Shown one piece after another: positions 16,887-25,521 of a DNA stretch of 64,000 bases (positions within the stretch are counted from its first letter, which is position 1; each line of letters begins with the position of its first letter). The translations under genes were made by a program, and so were the position numbers. Source of the stretch: Gemmatimonas sp. (lineage in GTDB: Bacteria > Gemmatimonadota > Gemmatimonadetes > Gemmatimonadales > Gemmatimonadaceae); the NCBI GenBank assembly GCA_011390885.1, contig JAABRO010000011.1, forward strand, positions 124,001 to 188,000. Direction: 5' to 3'. The notes below the pieces were generated by a model that worked only from the letters and a program-made list of their open reading frames with translations, was not told the DNA's origin and did no database searches.

Positions 16887-17744
16887 ATGGACGCGCGCCG
16901 CACCCCTGACCATCCGATCCCCGGCGTCCCGCGACACACGCCGGACCCCACGCTCGAGCGCGGGTTCGTGGCATCGCTCCGCTGGCTTGTGGCCGAAGGC
17001 GAAGCGCGCGGCGTTCGCCGCATCGCGGTGGAGTTGCGCGCCCTGCGCGAGGCGCTCACCACGCTCGACGAGACGCGGCGTGCACGCGATGAGCATGCCG
17101 ATCGGGCCGCCACGCTCGACCGCGAGATGCAGGACGCGCTGCGCATGCTTGGCGACGCGACACGCGTCGAGGGCAACGGCTCGCTCGTGGCGCGCCTCTC
17201 GCGGCTGCGCGAGATCCTGGGGCGCGACCTCGCCAACCGGCGGTCCCTCGTGCAGGAACGCGACAGCTGGCGCGCCATGTGCGAGTTCCAGGTGCGCTCG
17301 CGCGCGATGGTGCACCAGCTGCTCGAAGAGTCCGAACGCGAGCGCGAGGCACTCGAGGCGGAGGCGGGCACGCTGCGTGAGCGCATCGTCGTGCTCACGT
17401 CGGTGCACCAGGAGACCGTCAGCGCCGTGGCGGATCAGCGACGCGCCGCGTCGATGGCGGTCACGGAGCTCGCGCGACTGCAGGAGACGGCGGCCACGCT
17501 GCGCGAACGCGTGGTGGCCCTCGAGCGGGAGCGCGCGCAGGTGGCCGTGCTGCGCGATCGGCTGCACGCCACGGAAACGGAGCGCGACATGGCGCTCGAC
17601 GATGTGCGTCGAGCCACCGCGGAGGCGCAGCGCTCGGCCGACGAACTGGCGCAGCTGCGCGGCCGACTGCGGCAATGGAGCGGCACGGTGGAGCGCGCCC
17701 TCGCCGAACTCACGCGCGCCGCGTCCGCGCTCGACGCGGACTGA
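16887..17744 (+). CDS. Coiled-coil protein of unknown function
   Basis: I do not recognise a family. The 285-residue product is almost wholly helical, with long runs of heptad-like Leu/Ala/Arg/Glu sequence from about residue 45 to the end. Examples are RAVELRALREAL-type and LRERVVALERERAQ-type stretches. There is no signal peptide, membrane segment or cysteine pair. The ATG follows the CGNR stop after 2 bases with no ribosome site of its own, so translational coupling is likely. It could be a scaffold or partner for the CGNR regulator, but that is only inferred from adjacency. Confidence 0.7.
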   Translation: MDARRTPDHPIPGVPRHTPDPTLERGFVASLRWLVAEGEARGVRRIAVELRALREALTTLDETRRARDEHADRAATLDREMQDALRMLGDATRVEGNGSLVARLSRLREILGRDLANRRSLVQERDSWRAMCEFQVRSRAMVHQLLEESEREREALEAEAGTLRERIVVLTSVHQETVSAVADQRRAASMAVTELARLQETAATLRERVVALERERAQVAVLRDRLHATETERDMALDDVRRATAEAQRSADELAQLRGRLRQWSGTVERALAELTRAASALDAD

Positions 17745-17749
17745 CGGCC

Positions 17750-17786
17750 ATCGCGCACCGCGTCCGGTGCGGACGCAGCGCGCGAT
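17750..17786. terminator. Bidirectional hairpin between coiled-coil and sigma-factor genes
   Basis: An outer stem ATCGCGC/GCGCGAT and an inner stem GCGTCC/GGACGC are separated by a symmetric 3x3 internal loop and close the loop GGTGC. It lies between convergent stops and has no T-run. Confidence 0.6.
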
Positions 17787-17792
17787 GCGTGC

Positions 17793-18485
17793 TTACGCGG
17801 CGGTGACCGCGATCGCCGACGGCTTGATGTAGCCCATGTCGACGGCGTAGCCGGCCAGCTTCTTCTGCAGGATGCGACGCCCGCGGAACAGGCGCGACTT
17901 GACCGTGCCCTCGGGCACACCGAGCGCCTCGGCGATCTCGGCGTAGCGCAGCCCCTGCAGGTCGCTCAGCACGACGGCCGCCCGGTACTCCTCGGGGAGC
18001 GCGCGAATGGCGCGCGTGATCTCGTCGTCGAGGAAGGAGTCGTAGAAGCGGCCTTCCGGATCCGCCTCGCCGACCGCCTCGAACAGCGCCCACCCCTCGG
18101 TGTCCTCGGGCTGCTGCACTTCGCGCGCATCGATGCGGCGCTTGCGGCTTACGAACACGTGATAGAGGATCGTGAACAGCCAGGCGCGGATGTTGGTGCC
18201 GAGGTGGTACTGCTCCCACCGCTCGATCGCGCGCAGCATCGTGTCGCTCACGAGATCTTCCGCGTCGTCGCGCGAGCGGGCGAGCTTGAGCGCGAAGGAG
18301 TAGAGCGCATCGAGGTGCACCAGCGCTTCGCGCTCGAACTGGGCACGACGGGCCGCACGATCGAGCGCGGCGGCGTCGTCGGATTTCTCCACGACGGCCG
18401 TCGCGGCCGTCGTCGGATGCACCACGTCGTCGCTCGTCTCGCGCTGTGCCGGCTGCCGCACCATCGTCTCGCTGGTCGTCACCAT
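17793..18485 (-). CDS. ECF-type RNA polymerase sigma factor
   Basis: This sigma-70 family ECF factor (230 residues) has region 2 at DAEDLVSDTMLRAIERW with the following RAWLFTILYHVF. Region 4 is ALPEEYRAAVVLSDLQGLRYAEIAEALG-type, ending in GVPEGTVKSRLFRGRR, the DNA-binding helix. An unusual N-terminal extension of about 45 polar residues precedes region 2. The ATG at 18485 is preferred because GGAG lies about 9 bases upstream; a GTG at 18491 is possible. No anti-sigma gene adjoins it, so control may be transcriptional or by an unlinked partner. Confidence 0.93.
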   Translation of the reverse strand: MVTTSETMVRQPAQRETSDDVVHPTTAATAVVEKSDDAAALDRAARRAQFEREALVHLDALYSFALKLARSRDDAEDLVSDTMLRAIERWEQYHLGTNIRAWLFTILYHVFVSRKRRIDAREVQQPEDTEGWALFEAVGEADPEGRFYDSFLDDEITRAIRALPEEYRAAVVLSDLQGLRYAEIAEALGVPEGTVKSRLFRGRRILQKKLAGYAVDMGYIKPSAIAVTAA

Positions 18486-18583
18486 TGCCACTCGCTCCTC
18501 TGCCGCGTCATGCGCGGCGCCACCTGCCGTTGCCGATCGTCACGTCCGGGACCTTGGCGCCCCGGGCGAGCCGACCGGGCCCG

Positions 18584-19207
18584 CTACTCGACTCCGCGTC
18601 CGCCCTGCAGCGCCACGGCTCCGCCGTCGCGCACGTGCGTTCCGATGAATCGCTTGAGGTCGATCGCGATTCCCTCGAGCACGCCGATGTCACGCTTCAC
18701 GCGCGTCATGAGCACGGCGCCCTCGAGCGTCGCGATGATGAATCGCGACAGCCGCACGGCATCCACGTCGTCGTGGAGTTGCGGACGTGCCTCCCACAGC
18801 AGCGAGCGGATCTGGCTCGCCCACCGCTCGAACACCGCTTCGATGCGCACGCGGAACCCCTCGTGCGCATCGGCAAGCTCCGCCGCCAGGTTGCCGAACG
18901 GCGACCCGCCGCGGCCCCCACGCTCCGACTGCAGCGCGACGACGGCGTCGATGAACAGCGAAAGGCGCTCGAGCGGGTCGATCATGGGCTCGCGAAGGAT
19001 CGCGAGGCCGCGCTCGGTGAACCGCTCGAACTGGCGATTCAGCACTTCGTAGCCCAACTCTTCCTTGCTGCGGAAGTAGTGGTAGAAGTGGCTCTTGCCG
19101 CTGAGCTTCGCGCCACGGATGACATCGTCCACCGAAGTGGAGTTGTATCCGCGCTCGGCGATCAGGGTCGCGGCAGCATCGAGAATCTGGAGGCGTCGGT
19201 CAGACAT
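18584..19207 (-). CDS. TetR/AcrR-family transcriptional repressor
   Basis: The 207-residue protein has the TetR helix-turn-helix at its N-terminus: ILDAAATLIAERGYNSTSVDDV, then the recognition helix in SHFYHYFRSKEEL. The C-terminal ligand domain is divergent, as usual, so no inducer can be named. The upstream region carries a 14-bp palindrome exactly between -35 and -10 boxes (separate entry), which strongly suggests self-repression. No transporter or enzyme gene is directly co-oriented with it. The divergent GNAT gene at 19373 is the nearest possible second target. Confidence 0.92.
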   Translation of the reverse strand: MSDRRLQILDAAATLIAERGYNSTSVDDVIRGAKLSGKSHFYHYFRSKEELGYEVLNRQFERFTERGLAILREPMIDPLERLSLFIDAVVALQSERGGRGGSPFGNLAAELADAHEGFRVRIEAVFERWASQIRSLLWEARPQLHDDVDAVRLSRFIIATLEGAVLMTRVKRDIGVLEGIAIDLKRFIGTHVRDGGAVALQGGRGVE

Positions 19208-19216
19208 CGTGCCATG

Positions 19217-19245
19217 ATATTAGGACCGAGCGGTCCAATGCGCAA
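19217..19245 (-). promoter_or_regulatory. TetR gene promoter with embedded operator palindrome
   Basis: Reading the minus strand, TTGCGC (19245-19240) and TAATAT (19222-19217) are separated by exactly 17 bases. The spacer holds GGACCGCTCGGTCC, a palindrome with 6-bp arms and a 2-base centre (19223-19236). The start codon follows the -10 box after 9 bases, so the transcript would be nearly leaderless. An operator placed between the promoter boxes is the textbook arrangement for autorepression by a TetR protein. Confidence 0.7.
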
Positions 19246-19372
19246 GGGCGATAGTTCCTTATGTCTCAAGACGCTGTCATACAACAACTTGCTATCATCC
19301 GGCAAACTCGGCCCTCGAGCCGTCACACTTCCGTGACACGCCACTGACGCGGTGCTGTCGATAAATCACGCA

Positions 19373-19984
19373 ATGAAATCTCCCACCGATCGGACATCGA
19401 GTCCTAGCACCGTGCGCACCGTCGCGGTGGAGCGCACTTACCTCACGCTCCCCTCCCCCGACGCGTTTCGCCCGGGAGCGGCACCGCGGGCCAGCGCGCA
19501 GCTGCGCGCGCTCGCGCCCGACGACCTCGCCGGGTGGCGCGCACTCTACGCCACCGTGGGCGCGCCGTGGCACTGGCACGACCGCGATGCGTGGCCGGAC
19601 GCGCAGCTCGCCAAGTATCTCGCGCAAGCGACCGTGCGCGTGTGGGCCGTCGACCTGCTCCCCGACACGGCCGGTGAGCCGGGTGATGCGCACGCAGCCA
19701 CGAAGGCGACCCCAAGCACGCGCGACGTCGGCATGCTCGAGCTGTGTCACCACGCGGACGGCAGCGTCGAGATCGTCTACCTCGGACTCGTGCACGCCGT
19801 GCACGGACGCGGGCTTGGTGCGTGGCTGCTCGGCGAGGCCGTGCAGCGCGCGCTCGCGTGGGGCGCCACGCGCGTGTGGCTGCACACCTGCACGCTCGAT
19901 GGGCCAGCGGCGCTGCCCAACTATCGCGCGCGTGGCTTCGTGGTGGAGCGCACGGAAACCTACGAGGCCGAGCTCACCGACTGA
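19373..19984 (+). CDS. GNAT-family N-acetyltransferase
   Basis: This is a 203-residue GNAT protein. The acetyl-CoA binding motif appears as VHGRGLGAWLL, followed by CTLDGPAALPNYRARGF, the C-terminal motif B. It begins with PDAFRP and LRALAPDDL, similar to acetyltransferases of unknown small-molecule specificity. I use the ATG at 19373; a GTG at 19352 is less likely. The upstream 165 bases include an AT-rich island (about 19250-19310) with a possible -10 hexamer TATCAT at 19293-19298. It is convergent with the DEAH helicase gene, 19 bases apart. Confidence 0.82.
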   Translation: MKSPTDRTSSPSTVRTVAVERTYLTLPSPDAFRPGAAPRASAQLRALAPDDLAGWRALYATVGAPWHWHDRDAWPDAQLAKYLAQATVRVWAVDLLPDTAGEPGDAHAATKATPSTRDVGMLELCHHADGSVEIVYLGLVHAVHGRGLGAWLLGEAVQRALAWGATRVWLHTCTLDGPAALPNYRARGFVVERTETYEAELTD

Positions 19985-20003
19985 GCGCGACGGCAGCTGC
20001 GGA

Positions 20004-22739
20004 CTAGCGCCGGCGGCGACCGCCTCCCTTGCCGCCGCGCTTCGGCCCGCCGCCGGGGGGCCCGCCGCCTGAACGGCCACCACCACTGCGATCGCCACCG
20101 GAGCGGCCACCACCGGATCGCCCGCCGCCCCCACGCCCACCGCGCTGACGCTCGGTGCGCGCCTGGTCGCGCGCGCGCTGGTGCGCCGCGATCTCCTCGT
20201 CGGTCCACGGCGCGTCCAGCTTCTCCTGCAGCTCGTCCAGCGTGTCCGCGCGCACCGCGCCGCGCTGACCGCGCGTGACCACGAAGCGCAGCGGCCGGTC
20301 GGCGATCGCCGTGGGCACGGCCGGCAACTCCTCGGTCGCCAGCGAGCGCGCCAGCTTCTCCGGCAGACGCAGCCGCACGATCGGCGTCCGCGAGCCATCG
20401 GCGGCCTCTTCCACGTCGTAGTCGAGCGGCACCGGCCGCTCGCGCACGAGCACCTCGTCGGGCAGTGCGAGCGCGCGCTCGAGGTCGGCGTCGGACACGA
20501 ACGTGCCCACGTCGAAGCGGAGCGGCAGCCGCCGCACGTCCTCCCAGCTGTGCGCATCGCCAAGCTGCGCGGCGTACCAGGCCGTGAGCTCCGCGAGCCC
20601 CAGTCGTGCCGTCGTCCCGCCGAGCCGCCGCCACACTTCGCGCACCGTCTCGATGCCATCGTGGTTGCGCTTGACCGCGTGATGGCGGAGCCGCCCGCTT
20701 GCGAGTCCTTCGGCCACCAGCTCGCGCGCGCGCGCCGCCTGCTCGCCTTCCCACTGCCGCAGCGGCTCCGACTCGCGCGAGAGCTCGAACCCGAAGTACG
20801 ACACGCGACGTCGCTCCACGACCGGCGTGTGCCCGCGATCGGGATCGAGCACCAGCTCCGGGGCGTGGCGATGCGCGTGACGGCGAATGAGGTCGAGCGA
20901 GAGCTGCGTGCCCTCGATGCCGGCGCGCGGCACGCCGAAGCGGTCGGCGAAGAAGCGCAGCGGACCGGCCACGGCGCCCCAGCTGCCGCACACGCTCGTG
21001 CGCGAGACGCGCGCCGACTGGCCGTCCACCGTTTCCTCGTCGATGACGAGGTCGAACGGCATGAACTCGGCCAGCAGCTCCTGGAACCGGCGCAGGGTGT
21101 GCTCGCGCGCGAAGGGCAGCGCCGTGGGCAGCGGCGTGCTCACGCTGCGGTACACGCTCGCCATGGCGAGCGCGGCATCCTCGAGCGACTTCACCAGCAC
21201 ACCGCGACGCTCGGCCCACGGCTCGATGCGCTCGGGGTCGAACAGGTGGCGCGCGAGGCCGTACACATCGCCCACATACCCCGCCTCGGCGAACGCCTCG
21301 GCGTACACGTTGTACGCCGTGAGGTGGTCGCTGCCGTGCAGCACGAGCCCCTGCAGGTCGCGATCGTCGCGCGTCATGCGATGCAGCGAGTCGATGCCGC
21401 TCATGACCGCGAGATACGGCAGCAGCTCGTCCTCGCCATGCACGATCAGTTCCCCCCACGCGCGCTCCACGGGCAGCGCCTCCACCGCACGGCCGTAGTC
21501 GGTGAGGCGGCCACCATCGACCAGCCCGCGCGATTCGAGCAGCGCGAGCGCGCGGCGGTACGCGGCGCGATCGAGCGGCACCGGCAGGTCGAGGTCGTCC
21601 GCGCGCACGCCGAGGTCGGCGCAGGTGAGCGCGACGCGCTCCGAATCGCCGGCGAGCTGGAACTCGGGCTCGGTGGGGCGCAGCGACGCGAAGTGGATGT
21701 CGCGGTCGCTCAGGATGAACACGCGTCCGCCCGCCACGCGCCCGTGCACACGTCCTGCCATCTGCAGGATTTCGTTCGCACCAAGGTGCGTGCGCGTGAG
21801 CACGTTGCGCCCGCGCATGATCACGTTGGTGAAGCGCGAGTCGTCGATGATCACCGTGTCGAGCCCGGGCACGTTGAGTGCGCTCTGCCCGGCCGCCGTC
21901 ATCGAGAGGAAGAACGGCTTGCCCACCTCCCCCTCGAGGAACGGGCGGATCACGCGAATGGGCTCGCCGCCGTGATAGTGCGCGGCCGCGATGCGCGGGT
22001 AGCGCGACTGCACCCACGCGGCGGCCTCCTCCACCATCGCGCGCGTCGGCAGGAACATCGCCACACCCCGCCCGCCCTTGACCGCCTTGCGCAGGAAGCC
22101 GTCGTCGAGGAACTCCACGGGCTGCTTGCGCACGACCTCCACCTTCGCGGCCTTCTCCGGGTCGAAGGTGCTCACCTGCAGCACTTCGGCGCTGTCGAGG
22201 TAGCGCGCGTAGAACGCCGGATCGACGGTGGCCGACAGCCAGATGAAGCGGCACCCGGTGCGCTTGCCGAGCGCGAGGCAGAGTTCGAGTTCGGCGCTCG
22301 TCTGGTGGATCTCGTCCACGATGAGCGTGTCCTGCGGCAGGATGTCGCCGTCCTGGAACCAGCACCGCGCAATGCCCGTCGTCACGATGATCACATTCCA
22401 CGCGGGCGTCTCGGGCGTGGCCTCGCGCTCGCGGTTGATCACGCCCACGCGCAGCTCGCCGGTGCCGAGGATCGTCTCGGCGATGGGGCGAATGGCCAGC
22501 GTCTTGCCGGAGCCGGTGCCGGCCACGATGCCGAAGCCCTTGCCGCTCGCGGCCAGGCGGCGCAGGTCGTCGCCGCGCGTGCGCTCGAGGAACGTCTCGA
22601 TGCGCAGACCGACGGCGAGCTCGATGGTCTCGCAGGCGGCGCGCGTGGGCGCGATCACGATCACGCGGCCCGTGGGCGGTTCGGCCGCGACGAAGGCGTC
22701 GTGGTCCGGGGGCAGGAAGCGGTCGTGGACGGTGCGCAC
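20004..22739 (-). CDS. DEAH-box helicase (HrpA/HrpB-like) with RGG-type tail
   Basis: This is a large superfamily 2 helicase of about 911 residues. Walker A GTGSGKT is at about 74-80 and the DEIH box at about 142-145, followed by LSAT and the motif VI region QMAGRVHGRV. A long C-terminal region includes DVEEAADGSRTP. The last 50 or so residues are a low-complexity Gly/Arg/Ser tail ending in GGGRRRR, as in RNA-binding RGG proteins. RNA remodelling is the likely role. I prefer the GTG at 22739, because a GTG at 22766 would extend across the divergent serine-hydrolase start. Confidence 0.88.
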   Translation of the reverse strand: MRTVHDRFLPPDHDAFVAAEPPTGRVIVIAPTRAACETIELAVGLRIETFLERTRGDDLRRLAASGKGFGIVAGTGSGKTLAIRPIAETILGTGELRVGVINREREATPETPAWNVIIVTTGIARCWFQDGDILPQDTLIVDEIHQTSAELELCLALGKRTGCRFIWLSATVDPAFYARYLDSAEVLQVSTFDPEKAAKVEVVRKQPVEFLDDGFLRKAVKGGRGVAMFLPTRAMVEEAAAWVQSRYPRIAAAHYHGGEPIRVIRPFLEGEVGKPFFLSMTAAGQSALNVPGLDTVIIDDSRFTNVIMRGRNVLTRTHLGANEILQMAGRVHGRVAGGRVFILSDRDIHFASLRPTEPEFQLAGDSERVALTCADLGVRADDLDLPVPLDRAAYRRALALLESRGLVDGGRLTDYGRAVEALPVERAWGELIVHGEDELLPYLAVMSGIDSLHRMTRDDRDLQGLVLHGSDHLTAYNVYAEAFAEAGYVGDVYGLARHLFDPERIEPWAERRGVLVKSLEDAALAMASVYRSVSTPLPTALPFAREHTLRRFQELLAEFMPFDLVIDEETVDGQSARVSRTSVCGSWGAVAGPLRFFADRFGVPRAGIEGTQLSLDLIRRHAHRHAPELVLDPDRGHTPVVERRRVSYFGFELSRESEPLRQWEGEQAARARELVAEGLASGRLRHHAVKRNHDGIETVREVWRRLGGTTARLGLAELTAWYAAQLGDAHSWEDVRRLPLRFDVGTFVSDADLERALALPDEVLVRERPVPLDYDVEEAADGSRTPIVRLRLPEKLARSLATEELPAVPTAIADRPLRFVVTRGQRGAVRADTLDELQEKLDAPWTDEEIAAHQRARDQARTERQRGGRGGGGRSGGGRSGGDRSGGGRSGGGPPGGGPKRGGKGGGRRRR
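20035..20150 (-). repeat. Low-complexity repeat encoding the helicase RGG tail
   Basis: Imperfect 15-21 base units rich in CCACCA and CGGAGCGG encode repeated Gly-Gly-x-Arg-Ser-Gly-Gly blocks. Such tracts can slip and vary in length between strains. Confidence 0.7.
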
Positions 22740-22748
22740 GCTGAAAGG

Positions 22749-22754
22749 TAATAT
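22749..22754 (+). promoter_or_regulatory. Shared divergent -10 box TAATAT
   Basis: TAATAT ends 5 bases before the serine-hydrolase ATG (22760). TGGACG at 22726-22731 gives a -35 box with 17-base spacing. On the other strand ATATTA overlaps the same bases and lies about 10 bases before the helicase GTG. Both transcripts could therefore be leaderless. Confidence 0.45.
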
Positions 22755-22759
22755 CGGGG

Positions 22760-24307
22760 ATGACACGGCCCCTCCTCTCCGCCCTGCTGGCCGTCGTGAT
22801 GTCGGCCACCGCCCTGGCCGCGCAGTCCGCCCAGATCCCGCGCGACTTCGCCCGCACCCTCGATGCCTTCGTGGCCCAGGGCGTGCGGGATTGGGGCATT
22901 CCCGGCTTCGCGATCACCGTGGTGCGCGGCGACTCCGTGCTCTTCACGCGCGGCTACGGCGTGCGCGCCACGAACGACACCGGACGGGTGGACACGCGCA
23001 AGCTCTTCGGCATCATGTCCACCACCAAGGCGATGACCGCGGCCTCGCTCGCCATGCTCGTGGACGAAGGCAAGGTGCGGTGGGATGACCCGGTCACGCG
23101 GCACCTGCCCTGGTTCCGGTTGTCCGAACCGCTCCGCACCGATGACCTGCGGGTGCGCGACCTGCTCACGCACTCCGCCGGACTCCCCAACGCCGACGTG
23201 CTCTGGGTGCGTGGCGACGTGGCCAGCGACGAGATCCTCCGGCGCGTGCGCGGCGTGCCGGCCGCGTACCGACCGGGGCGCGGCTTCATCTACCAGAACG
23301 TGATGTACCACGCGGCGGGCGCCGTGATCGAGGCCGCCAGCGGCCTGCGCTACGGCGAGTTCCTGCGCACGCGGCTCTTCGCGCCACTGGGCATGACGCG
23401 CACCTACGCGAGCTTCACCGAGGCGGCGGCGGCAGATGCGCAGAACATCTCGCGCGCCCACGACGTGGTGCAGGGCACGTTGCGCGTGATCCCCGAGCAG
23501 GCAGTGGACGCCGCGCCAGCGGCCGGATCGGTGTGGAGCACGGCCGACGACCTGTCGCGGTGGACGCGCTTCCTGCTCGACAGCGCGCGCGTGAACGGGC
23601 GTCGTCTCATCAGCGACAGCGCGTTCCGCGAACTGTTCACGCCGCAGGTGATCGTGCCGGCCGGCGAGTTCTATCCCACGCGGCGGCTCACGGCGCCGAT
23701 GTGGACCACGTACAGCTTCGGCTGGTTCCAGCAGGACTACGACGGGCTGCGCGTGTCCATGCACACGGGCAGCCTGCCGGGGCGCATTGCACTCGTCGGC
23801 CTGCTGCCGGACGAGCGCATCGGGGTGTTCGTGGTGGGCAATCGCGATCACGCGGAGTTCCGCCACGCGGTCATGTTCCGCGTGTTCGACCTGCTCACGG
23901 GGCGGCCGGCGCGCGACTGGAGTCGCGAATTCCGGGCGCTGTACGCGCCATCCGACTCGGCGCGCGCGACGCGCGAAGCGGCGCTGCTCGCGCAGCGCGA
24001 CACCAGCATGCGACCGAGCGTGCCGCTCGCCGCCTTCGCGGGCACGTATGCGCATCCGCTGTGGGGCACCGTGGTGGTGCGCCTCGAGCGCGACACGCTG
24101 CGCTACGCCGCCGGTGTGGGGCCCTACAACACGGGCGTGCTGCTGCACTGGCGCGGTGACACGTTTCGCGAAGTGAACAGCGTGGGCATGCCCGGCACGC
24201 CGTGGGTGTTCCAGCGAGGGCTCGACGGGCGCCCGGTGCGCGCGTCGGCCGGCGGCAGCGATCAGATGGTGTTCACGCGGCAGGAGCTGGGGCCCGCGCC
24301 GCGCTGA
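22760..24307 (+). CDS. Exported serine hydrolase, beta-lactamase class C family
   Basis: The 515-residue protein has a signal peptide (cut near ALAAQS) and a class C beta-lactamase/penicillin-binding fold. SxxK is STTK (Ser87, Lys90), YxN is YQN, and the third motif is HTG in MHTGSLPG. A C-terminal extension of about 110 residues resembles the DUF3471/lipocalin-like domain of EstB-type esterases and peptidases. It is probably a periplasmic or outer-membrane peptidase/esterase rather than a resistance enzyme. The ATG is 5 bases after a -10-like box and has no Shine-Dalgarno sequence. Confidence 0.9.
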   Translation: MTRPLLSALLAVVMSATALAAQSAQIPRDFARTLDAFVAQGVRDWGIPGFAITVVRGDSVLFTRGYGVRATNDTGRVDTRKLFGIMSTTKAMTAASLAMLVDEGKVRWDDPVTRHLPWFRLSEPLRTDDLRVRDLLTHSAGLPNADVLWVRGDVASDEILRRVRGVPAAYRPGRGFIYQNVMYHAAGAVIEAASGLRYGEFLRTRLFAPLGMTRTYASFTEAAAADAQNISRAHDVVQGTLRVIPEQAVDAAPAAGSVWSTADDLSRWTRFLLDSARVNGRRLISDSAFRELFTPQVIVPAGEFYPTRRLTAPMWTTYSFGWFQQDYDGLRVSMHTGSLPGRIALVGLLPDERIGVFVVGNRDHAEFRHAVMFRVFDLLTGRPARDWSREFRALYAPSDSARATREAALLAQRDTSMRPSVPLAAFAGTYAHPLWGTVVVRLERDTLRYAAGVGPYNTGVLLHWRGDTFREVNSVGMPGTPWVFQRGLDGRPVRASAGGSDQMVFTRQELGPAPR

Positions 24308-24336
24308 TGGCGCGTTAGTCGCGCGCCAATCGCGCG

Positions 24337-25317
24337 CTAGCGCTGGATCAGCTTCACCCGCTGGCCGTCGCGAAAGACCTCCACGCGATCCACACGCCCG
24401 TCACGGTCACGGTCGGTCCACACCTGCAGCAACTGGTTGCCGTTGGCGTCGAGGAAGATCGCGCGCCACGGCGTGCCGCGCCCCTGGTCGGGGAGCCGAG
24501 CGACGAACTCGTTGGTGCCGAGCCACTGCGCGACCTCGGTGCTGGGCCGCCCCTGCAGGATGTCCACCACCGACTGCATGCGCGGCAGCACCTGCGGATA
24601 CGGCTGCGAGGCGAAGGCGGGCAGGTCATCGCAGCGACCGTCGCGATCCCGGTCGAGGCAGGGCGGCGGCCCGAAGCGGAAGTCGTCGCACCAGCCGTCT
24701 TCGTCGCGATCGAGACAGGAGGCCGAACCGCGGCCCGGTGGCGGGGCGCCTGGCGCGAAGTAGCGAGGATCGCCGATCGGTCCGGTGCCCACGAGCAACC
24801 CACCCTGCCCGACCCAGGCCTCGTAGCCGGCACCTGGGCTTCCCGGCACCGCCTGCCCCGGAGACGACGAAACCGGCAGGGTCCCCTGCCGGTCGCCGAA
24901 GAGCTGATCGTCCGTGATCCGCTTCGAATCCCAAGGCGGCCGCCCCGCGTCGCTGATGTCGGGGCGCCCGGGGAGCCGCACGGGCGGCACGCCAGTGGTG
25001 CCGCGCCCGTCGAACCGCTTGATCGGCGTCTCGTTGAGCGCCTTGCCGCGCGCGGCGCCCTTCTTGGGACCGTAGATCACGCGCCCGTTGGGCGGCTTGT
25101 TCCGCACGGCCACGCTGCACTCCGTGGGCGCGGGCTGCTGAGCGGCCGGCACACCATCGAGCCAGATGCGACACATGTTCTCGGGAGGCACGAACTCCTT
25201 CGGCACGCTGTCGAGCGCTGCCCGTGCGCCCGCCGATGCCGACTGCGCGCCGCTCGGCGCCCAGGGCAGCAGCGTGCCGAGCACCACGCCCGCGACGGTC
25301 AGGATTCGACGTACCAT
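24337..25317 (-). CDS. Exported protein with thrombospondin type 3-like calcium repeats
   Basis: The product (326 residues) has an N-terminal signal peptide ending near SGAQS. Its middle is Gly/Pro-rich. Near the C-terminus lie CLDRDEDGWCDD and CLDRDRDGRCDD, with a third DRDRDGRVDRVEV close to the end. Alternating Asp at positions 1, 3 and 5 with Cys is the signature of thrombospondin type 3 or EF-hand-like calcium sites. The final 40 residues may form a beta-rich domain ending in QRVKLIQR. Function is unknown. It lies downstream of pfk on the minus strand after 204 bases. Confidence 0.75.
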   Translation of the reverse strand: MVRRILTVAGVVLGTLLPWAPSGAQSASAGARAALDSVPKEFVPPENMCRIWLDGVPAAQQPAPTECSVAVRNKPPNGRVIYGPKKGAARGKALNETPIKRFDGRGTTGVPPVRLPGRPDISDAGRPPWDSKRITDDQLFGDRQGTLPVSSSPGQAVPGSPGAGYEAWVGQGGLLVGTGPIGDPRYFAPGAPPPGRGSASCLDRDEDGWCDDFRFGPPPCLDRDRDGRCDDLPAFASQPYPQVLPRMQSVVDILQGRPSTEVAQWLGTNEFVARLPDQGRGTPWRAIFLDANGNQLLQVWTDRDRDGRVDRVEVFRDGQRVKLIQR

Positions 25318-25417
25318 TCTTCCTCCGGTGCAGGGCCTGCCGGCCTCCTGATGAGACCAGGCACGCCTTCTTCCCGATTGCAGTGCACGAGCCGTGCCAG
25401 TGTGTGTCGATGGCCGC

Positions 25418-25442
25418 CTCCGAGGGAAACTCGGCCTCGGAG
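25418..25442 (-). promoter_or_regulatory. Mutually exclusive hairpins between pfk and the TSP3-like gene
   Basis: CTCCGAG (25418-25424) can pair with CTCGGAG (25436-25442). Its inner CCGAG can instead pair with CTCGG (25430-25434) across GGAAA. The site could end the pfk transcript or form an attenuator-like leader. The rest of 25318-25521 holds nothing I recognise. Confidence 0.25.
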
Positions 25443-25521
25443 CGACCCAATCCGTCCCCTCCGCAGGACGATCGCGTCACCCGGAGGTGACGCCGCCGTC
25501 CTCCTCGCGGACGCTATCTGG

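Noticed and set aside
20035-20150. Tandem repeats as a CRISPR array
   Set aside because: The units are contiguous, have no spacers and encode a Gly/Arg tail in frame with the helicase.
20181-22751. Long plus-strand open frame over the DEAH helicase
   Set aside because: It is the antisense shadow of a helicase with Walker A, DEIH and SAT motifs.
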